From: Hsuehochloa calcarea
Taxonomy: Eukaryota; Streptophyta; Magnoliopsida; Poales; Poaceae
Assembly: GCA_036346395.1 (NCBI GenBank)
Contig: CM070605.1
Location: 930,001 to 994,000, forward strand
Reading direction: 5' to 3'
DNA length: 64,000 nt
This document shows positions 56,142 to 64,000 of the stretch, piece by piece (within the stretch, counting starts at the first letter, position 1; each line of letters starts with the position of its first letter). The notes beneath the pieces are model-generated. The model had not been told where the DNA came from. It ran no database searches and saw only the letters and a list, made by a program, of their open reading frames with translations. Made by a program: the position numbers and the translations under genes.

Positions 56142-58690
56142 CTAGTCGACGACGTGAAACTCTCCGTCGGGGTTAACGATTTCCGACTTGATGAAGTCTG
56201 CAGAGCAACCCTCGAACATGTGTGACCTCGTTCTTCCGAGTGCTTTTAACTCTAGGTTCAAGTCCCGCCGCTAGCAAGAGTAAAGTAGTAAGAATATATA
56301 TTTAAATTTATAATTAGAAAATAACTATAGCGAGATTGACCTACCCGGGATCGTGTGTTGTGGAATTAATCAATAGCCGCATATGATGGCATACGAGAAT
56401 GCGATAGGTGATCTTGTTTTGTCAAGGCACCTGCAAAAATGGATATACATATATAGGTACAATACCGAGACGCAATATTTACGGAGTATGATATATTATT
56501 ATTGTGTTGTATCGCTGCATCGGAAATCGCATCTTGTGGGTTAGTGTGGCGCTGCTCCTTGTATAAACCTCCTCAAAGAACATAGCCGATGAACGCTCTA
56601 CATGATTCCAAAAGTTATCCTCGTCCATTTCAAATGAAGGAAGACTACAATACAATTATGTGCGGAGGAAATGATCGTATCTTTCGAGTATTCCTTTAAG
56701 AAGGGTGAAGTCATGGTTTTTGTTGAGTAGAGAATCAAGGTACAATACCATGTTCCTCTTTGGCACAATAATCACAAGAATCCAAGAGAACCTACTCATG
56801 TATGTCGCTATAGTCATAAACCTATATATGTTCAAACGAATTTTGTGTAGCAAGTAGTGAAGCACTTACTCGTTGTACGGCACCATTATGTACTCCTTGC
56901 CGCTCGAGCAAGCAATCCCATTTTATGTAATTCTCGACGAGGATGCGCCTTGGTTTATTGTTTGCTCGAGATCACGTATGGTCGAGGAAACCCACCGGTT
57001 CGCTGATTCGACGGGCACATTTCATAATGTATCTGACGTAAGGAATGAGTTGTGATATTTATCGCTATCACGTGAGTGTAGAAATTGATTGTACACACTT
57101 ACAAAGGTCCAACATCGTGAGAAGTGAGGCGCCGAGGCGCTTAGGTTGTATAGGTCTAATAAGTCCTCGAAGCCCACGACGAAGTGGCCCGCCTCGTGAT
57201 GAAAATGCTCGCCCCGATTCGACGCCGATTCCAAGATGGCTCCTCCTCTTGGGTCTTGCGCATGTACCACTCATGCAAAGATTGACAAGCTAGTCCCGAG
57301 CCGGTTAGTTCTTTTGTCGAGACCAACGGATATCCAAGGGAGTATTGCCGGGCTTGGCGGTGCGCTTGAATCTTCTTCGATATCGATTTGTTCGTAACGA
57401 GACGCTGCGACGCCTTCTCCGGAGATGACTCGTGGACCGATATGGTGACACGCTTGTCTTGTCCTTCTGCGCCTTCGACGGAACCGATGAGGCGGCTTCA
57501 AGCGAAGGTGGGCGGACTCATCGAGGGTACTATTGGAGAGGCAGCGGTCGTGACGATATCGCGTCACATCGCAGGTCCGAGCGATGTCCTTCTTGGGCCA
57601 CTGGATAAAAGTGTGCACGGCATCCCCTAGTGTTGTGATTTCTTCGTTCGCGGGAATTTCCAGCGGGATGGCCATGAAATTGTCATGTACCATGTCCACC
57701 TGCACCCTGGCGTAACCTCTGCTACCGGGCACCCGTCAGATCGCTTCTTCCGGTATGGATACACCATACCCGCCAAATTTCAATAGCAATCGACCCAACC
57801 ATCCTCACTTGGAGCTTGCGTGGCGTCGGCTCCTACAAAACGGTACACAATTAGCTAAGGCGCCCTATATGTCTATATTTGGAGCATTCGAGAGATGTAC
57901 ATTACCTCGATGTCGCCGATCGGTAATTGCACGCCGTCATGTCCGATTATGTGTGGACGCGACGCCATCTCGATGTTGAGGAGGACTTGCTCCCAAATTA
58001 ATGGCGGCTTGCGCCTCATGAGTTCATTTACTTGGTTCTCAGAACTTGTTATTTGTCCTTGAAATTTTTCAATAATGACATGTTCCACCGAAGCCGCCGT
58101 GTCTTTGGTCCTTGGATCTCTTCCTACTCCTATATGTGGCGGAGTCGTGGGAATCCATCCTCCAAGGTACGTAAACCCCAACGCCTCGCATGCGACCCGG
58201 TGCTCCTTGTTTCGAGGCCGTAGATAGTACATCCTTCTCCCCGCCCACTTCGAGGAACCTTGGGAAGATGCGGAAGTCAATGCTTCCTGCAAGAGGACAT
58301 CATGTTATTATAGACACCATGAAGTTATGAAATTATTAACAACTAAGTGGTTCGACATATTTACCAGCGCTGGGACACCGCCTCGTCTCGCTCGGTTTAA
58401 GAAAGAGATGTCGCTCAAGACGTGGCCGATGCCTCGCTCTTAACTGTGCTCGAGCGCTCGTCTCGAGATCCCAAAAACGGTCGCAGGCGGTCTGTCCTCC
58501 GCCGCCACTTCGTGGCTTTACCTGCTGCATCTCAGCCAGGTGCCGAAGTTTGTGGGGTGAGTGTTTTGGGCTCGAGAGCTCAGGCGCGCACTTTGCTCTC
58601 GAAATTCGCCGCTGCCTTCATCTGCACGAAGGCATCCCATGTATCCCGCGACAAGAAAGGATACTTGCTATCTATATAAGTTACGTACGC
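56142..58690 (-). pseudogene. CACTA-encoded Transposase_24 / Ulp1-like protease gene, degenerate
   Basis: The minus strand shows, in order: an exon start KYPFLSRDTWDAFVQMK (58650-58600) of the Transposase_24 type, ACDRFWDLE-like residues (58490), RRMYYLRPRNKEH and ALGFTYLGGW (58230-58150), LIWEQVLLNIEMASRPHIIG (58000-57940), EIPANEEITTLGDAVHTFI with WPKKDI (57665-57595), an LHEWYMRK-like block (57275-57250), an Ulp1/C48-protease-like part WILVIIVPKRNMVLYLDS (56790-56735), and a C-terminus SADFIKSEIVNPDGEFH ending at 56142. Introns and several frame breaks separate the parts. Fusion of a TNPA-type protein with an Ulp1-like domain is known in plant CACTA elements. Activity is unlikely here. Confidence 0.8.
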
Positions 58691-58799
58691 AATTATTACA
58701 TAGTATATAATATATGGGAAATTGCACAAAAAATATAAACAAATATAATCAACGTTTGCCATCTCAGAGTAAAATAAAATAAATTACCGTCACTGTACC

Positions 58800-58990
58800 A
58801 TAAGAATCATCACGGTTCCAAGGTTTACCCAGATTAGTCGGCACCCTAAGTATCGAGACTACAAACACCAACCTAGGTTAACCGTCATCTTGGTTTTTCA
58901 AGTCACCTAGGCTAACCCAGATTAGTCGGCACCGGATACCCATGATACCTAGGCCAACCTAGTAAATCGGCACCGTCTTACTTCCATAGG
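58800..58990. repeat. Cluster of CCTAGG..AACC / AGTCGGCACC repeats
   Basis: Three to four diverged copies of a unit near 55-60 bp with CCTAGGYYAACC and CAGATTAGTCGGCACC (58835-58860, 58895-58945, 58950-58975). Probably a subterminal array of another element inserted between the two CACTA genes. Confidence 0.6.
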
Positions 58991-61140
58991 TTTTCATCAT
59001 TCCGGCACTATACCTCAAGTTTCAGATGCGAAAATTAATTAAGAAAACACACCACTGCTTACTAAATGGTAGTTATGCATTTCACTGTCTTAACAAGATC
59101 AATTTATAAAGATCATAAAATTGTAGTTTGATCTTTGAAATCCTTCATCTTTCAGGGCATGTTGCAACATAGCACGCTGGAAAATTTGATATTCATAAGA
59201 ATTATTTCAGATCCTGAGGTAATTTTATTACATGTGCTGTTGCATACCATAGCTGTAACAAACAAAATGTTTTGAGTCTGATGATCACTTGCTGTAAATC
59301 AGTTAGAAGAAACATTATGCACTTATGCTGGTACTATCATTGTATGTTCTATAGTTCATTTTTGCATGTTCTATAGTTCATTTTTGCACGTCCTGTAAAA
59401 TAGATCTCTTTAACCATAAGAAAAATTGCTAATATTAAGTTTTGAGGTGACCGAGCATCCCAATTAAGAAAAAGTTTAGAAAGACAAAACAAGTTTATGG
59501 GGAAGATAAGTTATGCACTTATGCTGGTACTATCATTTTCTGCATGATGTCTATGATGTTGCTTTGTTATATTAGTTTCCTGATAGCAGGTGATTAATAG
59601 TTACAGTGTGTTAAGTTTCTTCTCAATTTCCATTCACAGTTAATGGTGTATGCCTCGCTCGAGCCGCCATGCAAAGACATTGCTTTCTCTTGAATTTATT
59701 CATCGCCACTTTATCCTCGCAATCATGGATAAAATTTTCAGAGTCTATGCCAACAAGGATCCCTAAACCATGAGATCAAGCGCCTTAGTATTAAATCATC
59801 TCAGATTTGTGAAAGCAAGCATCCAACCATTTCACTGGTCTATTAAATTTTCATCATATGGAAAGTAAGTTGGATGCCATTTTATTCTTCCTTGGTTTTA
59901 TTTTTGAACAAGCATGGGAATAACCAAAGAATATCCAACCATATTCTTCTATAACAATGGTCCTTCCAGCTTGCATAACTCTATACAAATGGCCCTTTAA
60001 TCAAATGCCAAGTTAATTTTGTGCAACCATTTTCAAGGAATGATTTTATAATCTTATTTGACAGATAGGGAGAAAACATATAAATTGAAGCCATCAACGT
60101 CTGGCTTCTTGGAATCTCAAGAAGCTGTTTGGCAGTATTGTATATTTGTGTGCCATATGGCTTAAGGATTTTGGTTGAATAGGTGCTTTGAGTTAAAAAT
60201 AATCTTAAAAACTACTTGGAACAAATCTCCTCAGTATAAATATGTCAACTAAGGTTGCACAACAAGAGAAATGAAAACCTCAAGGAAGTTTCATTATATT
60301 TTCCCCGAACAATAAAATGGTACTTGCAAGCAAGAGTACAAAACCGATAGACTTTCAGTTGAATCGAAAGCACCTTGTTGGAGTACAAAAAGGAGCTCTC
60401 AAAAACAGATGCACTCAATCGATAATCTGCAAATAGCAATCAGACTCGGAGAACCCTTCAACAAGAGAAATCAAAAGTAGGGAGGGCTTTTCTATGTCAT
60501 GGTATCGAGGCATTATACACTATGTCATTTTTTTGGGGTAAATAACCTCAAATTGAGGACTTTGTACACCATCCCACCAAAGCCAAGTCCTTGCCGCTTC
60601 AACTTTCTCGAAAAGCTCGGCAAGCTAAACTTCTTCTACATAGATAATATATGTATGATTCAGAGTTATTGTTGTCATCAAATCAATTATCGCTATCTCT
60701 CGCAAAGACGCTCAATACTATGGAGAACCTTTCTTCTTCCTTATTCTTGATGGCGAGGCTTTGTCGATGTCAAAGTGCGATTCGTAAGAAACTTCAGATT
60801 CCCGATGAGCGCTTCTAAAGGTACTTGTTTCAAATCATCATATATGATCAATTTCTCGCACATTTCAATTCCTATTGCCTCGCTTCTTTTAAACACTTCG
60901 GGCATAACTACTTTATTGACGGTTGTTTATTGTTGGCATGCTAATCATTCAAGATTTTCCTTTATTCTATCAAATATATTGTCCGAATGTCAAGATGGAT
61001 AGCATTTGCCATTACCATCGTGTCTCTATCTAAATATTTATAATCTTGGTTCATTTTGAGAAATATTGGCTATTACCATAGTGCCCATTTTTGTTGATGT
61101 TTTTCATTATCTTTTCTCTTGTATCTTAGTAGATAATATC
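58991..61140. other. AT-rich DNA inserted within the CACTA element, unassigned
   Basis: No protein family is recognised on either strand. CACTTATGCTGGTACTATCATT occurs at 59317 and 59514 (22 bp, described by its ends CACTTATG and CTATCATT), and TGTTCTATAGTTCATTTTTGCA-type sequence is doubled at 59345-59385. The region is probably old retrotransposon DNA. Confidence 0.4.
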
Positions 61141-61299
61141 GATGTCATTTTGCTTTAATCGGTGGAAATTTGCTTATTTTGCCTACGGTCGACCTAATAC
61201 CTCCAAGATTGGATGTTGTATTGAGCCGATTCTGTGGAATAAATTTTTTCTTCTTTGGTGTTTTTCTTCCATAGGTTGTCTAGTCATGTGGTTTACACC

Positions 61300-61690
61300 G
61301 ACGAGCGGTGGCGGTGGATGGGAGGACTTACCGAGCAGTGGTGGCGGCGAGGTGGCCGGGTCGGGAGGCGCCGGTCTGGAGGAGGGGCGCGGTGGCGGAG
61401 GCGGCCGGTCTGGGAGGCGCCGGTCGGGGGAGGAGGGCGCCGGGTCTGGGAGGAGGGGCGCCGGTGGCGGAGGTGGCCGGGGTCGGGGGAGGCGCCGGGG
61501 TCGGGGGAGGAGGCGGCGCAGAGGTCGACCGATAGGGTTAGAGCCAGTACAGAGGAGATCCCGATCGGTCCTACCTTATAAGAAATTCAACATCACAGAC
61601 GGTTACTTCCGGAACCGTCTGTGATGTAACAACATCACAGACGGTTCTATTTAAGAACCGTCTGTGATGTTGAAACATCACAATCGGTTC
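61300..61690. repeat. GC-rich block and paired hairpins of a CACTA-like end
   Basis: A glycine/arginine-coding-looking GGGAGG/GGCGCCGG repeat block (61300-61540) is followed by two perfect hairpins: CATCACAGACGGTT with its complement (61591-61604/61613-61626) and an 18-bp pair (61631-61648/61654-61671). The motif ACCGTCTGTGATG equals the subterminal motif of the fragment at 17735, whose flank is also a purine-rich GC block. It is likely the end region of a second CACTA element. Confidence 0.7.
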
Positions 61691-62399
61691 CTTCTGTTTC
61701 AATTCTTTGATGGGCTACAGGAATATTAATCAATCGCTTATGAAGAATGTGGGCAAGAAAAAACTCAGAATACCATCGAGATAGGTGGTGGGAGGGTACA
61801 AGGTCTAAATTACTTCTACAGATCACACGCGATCTTCTCATTTTCAATCGACAAAATTATACATGTTTCGTGCTCATTCAGAGGTACCCCAAAAATGATC
61901 GTGCCTCATGCCTTGTCTCAACGAAGAGAGCAAAGATAAGGTGATCACACGATGTACTAGTAGCCTTTATACACACAATAAAATTATGCTAGACTTAGAT
62001 CATGTACAATAAATTTACATTATCTGTCTATAGACTCGCCACGAGGATTTAAACCGACGTGGATGAAAAAGAATAAAAAGAAAGAAATATGATATCTACA
62101 ATCATGTAGTCGATCAGATCACTCAACCAAGGAACATCCACATTTTGTCATCAATTTAAAGATCATAAGTCCATAACACATTAACACATGACAATGGAAT
62201 AAATTAGTTAATTACAATGGAGTAAATTCTTAATTAAAATATAGCCCTTCATGATGATCGACGCGATATAGCTAGCTTCCTCACCGGGTTCTTCCTCGAG
62301 CTCGATGCCGCCTCCAAAGGTGGCAACTCGTCAAATTGATTGTATTCTTCCTCGCCCACTACATTCTCAACTCCGACAATCCTTCTTTTCCATGAAGAA
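61691..62399. other. Sequence between CACTA parts, no gene seen
   Basis: AT-rich. The stop end of the TNP2 gene may lie at 62270-62400 (minus strand), but I cannot define it. Confidence 0.35.
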
Positions 62400-64000
62400 C
62401 TACGTGACGCTTCTTATTTGCCGGTCGGTTACATAGAAGACTTGAACAACTTGGTTAGCCAAGACGAATGGTTCGCCTTTGTATCCGACACGCTCGAGGT
62501 CCACGGTAGTGACGCCGCATTTGTCGACCTTCACCGTGGAGATGGACCCAACGGCACCAAATAGGGGATCTTGAAAAGCACGTAGTCGATCTCCCATATC
62601 TCCTCTATTTGCCCATAGTACGAGCTCCTCAGCCCATCGGTACTGAATGCATCTATGCGGACACCGCTGTTCTGCACTGTGCTCTTCCTATCCCGAGCCA
62701 GCCAGATAAAATGTGTACCCATTTATGTCGATCCTTGCCATGTGATAATTGTAAATGTGGCCCTCTTGCCCACCATAGCAACAGATCATCACTTGATGAC
62801 CTCCGAGTGATTCGCACCTTTAACCATTCGCTGAACCGACGGTTGTGTCTCTCGTGATCCAAACCTCCGACCGTCGGATTACGTTTGCACTCATGTCTTT
62901 GTGCTCGTCGATGTACGGGGACACTTGGGTCATGTGTTGCAAGACCGTGAAATGAGCTTGAGCATACGTATCCAGATCGGGAGTGATTGATTTCCTTCCG
63001 ATGGTCCCGATACCATCCAGTCTCCCCTCATGACGAGATAGAGGCACACCAATCGGATCCAATCGAGCCATGTAGTCGACGCAGAACTCAATGACCTCTT
63101 CCGCTGCATAACCTTCGATGATGTCGCCTCCGGTCGAGATCGATTCCTTACGTAGGACTTGAGAATTCCCATGTACCTCTCGAACGGGTACATATGACGT
63201 AGAAACACAGGGCCGCATATCTTTATCTCTTTCACAAGGTGAACAATGAGATGGACCATGATATCGAAAAATGACGGAGGGAAATACATCTCAAGATGAC
63301 ATGAGTCGCCACTACCTCGCCCGCAGAGCATCTAGTCCTTGGGGATCGATGACCTTCCGAGCAATTGAGTTGAAGAAATAACATGACCTCAAGATTGCCA
63401 CTGACCTTGTTCGCAAGATACTCCTAATTGCAACAGAAGCATTTGTGTCATCAAGACACGACAATCATGCGACTTCATACCAATTAATTTCAAATCTTGC
63501 ATAGAAACAAGTTTTTAATGTTAGCGGAGTAACCAGACGGACTTTCACACCGCAAGCTCGCACGCTTCATTTCTCTCGGCCTTGGACAGAGTGTAGCAAG
63601 TCGGGGAAGGTACGTCGTCTCAGATCGGTCTCTTTCGGTGCTAACTCGGTCCTTATGTTCATATCGACCAAGTCACGCCGTGCGCTAACACCATCCTTTG
63701 TTTTGCCACTAATGTTCAAAGAAGAGACCAATCAAGCTATCACATACATTCTTCTCACGCATAACGCCGATGCAAAGGGCGAACTTCTAAGTACTCCCAA
63801 TAAGGCAAGTCCCAAAAATTGACCGCTTCTTCCGGATGTTCTTCTCACAGTTCTTAATTTACGCCCCTTCCCAAGCACAACATCGATATCCTTAACCATA
63901 TCATAGACCTCTTTCCCACTAAAAGCCCTTGAAGTCGAACCGCCTTCCTTATTTCCGTCGAATTGTTTCTTCATCTTGCGGTATGGGTGACTCTCGGAAG
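62400..64000 (-). pseudogene. CACTA TNP2-type transposase (Transposase_21, DUF4218, DUF4216), frameshifted and cut by window edge
   Basis: On the minus strand from the right edge: KKQFDGNKEGG, AFSGKEVYDMVKDIDVVLGK (63970-63860), SHDCRVLMTQM (63470-63438), then DUF4218 with LEMYFPPSFFDIMVHLIVHL (63300-63240) and CGPVFLRHMYPFERYM (63215-63165). In a second frame follow EEVIEFCVDYMARLDPIGVP and SRHEGRL, HFTVLQHMTQVSPYIDEH (63100-62890), and HNRRFSEWLKVRI (62850-62810). DUF4216 follows with NSGVRIDAFSTD, EEIWEIDYVLFKIP and VGYKGEPFVLANQVVQVFY (62680-62440). TNP2 is the catalytic transposase of En/Spm elements, which cuts at the CACTA ends. Several frame changes show it is defective. Confidence 0.9.

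Larger units (their letters stand above)
55658..64000 (-). mobile_element. CACTA (En/Spm) transposon, left end to window edge
   Basis: Begins CACTACTACTGAAAACC at 55658, followed by subterminal repeats. Two characteristic genes lie on the minus strand in the expected order: TNP2-type transposase upstream (62400 to beyond 64000), then a Transposase_24/Ulp1 gene (58690-56142). The second terminus lies outside the window. Between the genes other repeats are inserted. Both genes carry frameshifts, so the copy is inactive. Confidence 0.8.

Noticed and set aside
60495..60510. TGGTATCGAGGC preceded by CA, a possible LTR end and primer-binding site
   Set aside because: No matching LTR, PPT or TSD is visible on either side, so it may be chance or a small fragment.
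61142..61624. 160-codon Gly/Arg-rich frame resembling an RGG protein
   Set aside because: It is produced by a GGCGCCGG/GGAGG repeat block near CACTA subterminal hairpins and is open in several frames at once.

Overview
This window is nuclear DNA from a grass (Poaceae), probably rice-like. The evidence is a GC-rich 5' gradient in the genes, a phytosulfokine-receptor-type receptor kinase and a truncated CC-NB resistance-gene exon of cereal style, Stowaway-, Tourist- and Mutator-like MITEs, a SMART-type mini LTR element, Sirevirus-like Copia elements, long-LTR retrotransposons primed by tRNA-iMet, and a CACTA (En/Spm) transposon carrying Transposase_24 and Ulp1-like modules. No plastid, mitochondrial or bacterial gene, CRISPR array, rRNA or tRNA gene was found.

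Layout. Positions 1-17433 are a chain of decayed Copia elements. The window opens in pol of Copia-A, whose LTR is 4462-6038. That LTR also has a primer-binding site on its right. Next comes Copia-B (5' LTR stub 6388-6654, gag-pol, 3' LTR 15493-17433), which a solo LTR of the Copia-A family (8358-9933, TSD CTTGT) interrupts. Positions 17434-19340 hold a CACTA fragment, a small solo LTR (18669-18981, TSD ATCGC) and GC-rich duplicated sequence. A truncated CC-NB gene lies on the minus strand at 19441-20333 with its own TATA box. Positions 20470-40380 are a transposon graveyard: long-LTR fragments in both orientations, a Stowaway-like element with a Helitron-like end inside, an intact SMART element (27297-27569), a Copia RT/RNase H remnant (28431-29717), a Tourist-like element (31075-31871), a TCGA-rich minisatellite (32380-33600) and more LTR pieces.

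The main genes are on the right. They are a PSK-receptor-like LRR receptor kinase (41382-44396, intronless, frame broken twice at C runs), a 3' gene fragment of an unrecognised protein joined to an upstream LTR (50590-51642, one intron), and an intact intronless strictosidine-synthase-like gene (53225-54274) with TATA box and polyadenylation signal. Two related Tourist-like elements bracket the last gene. From 55658 to the window end lies a CACTA element with minus-strand Transposase_24/Ulp1 (56142-58690) and TNP2 (62400-64000) genes, interrupted by other repeats.

How the parts work together. The host genes look independent: a peptide receptor, a resistance-gene remnant and a secreted or vacuolar beta-propeller protein. 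The interest is mostly structural: nested insertions with exact target-site duplications that allow relative dating, transposons duplicated around a gene, an LTR placed to drive a gene fragment, and possible consensus-type indels in an otherwise well-kept kinase. I found no convincing new multi-gene system.
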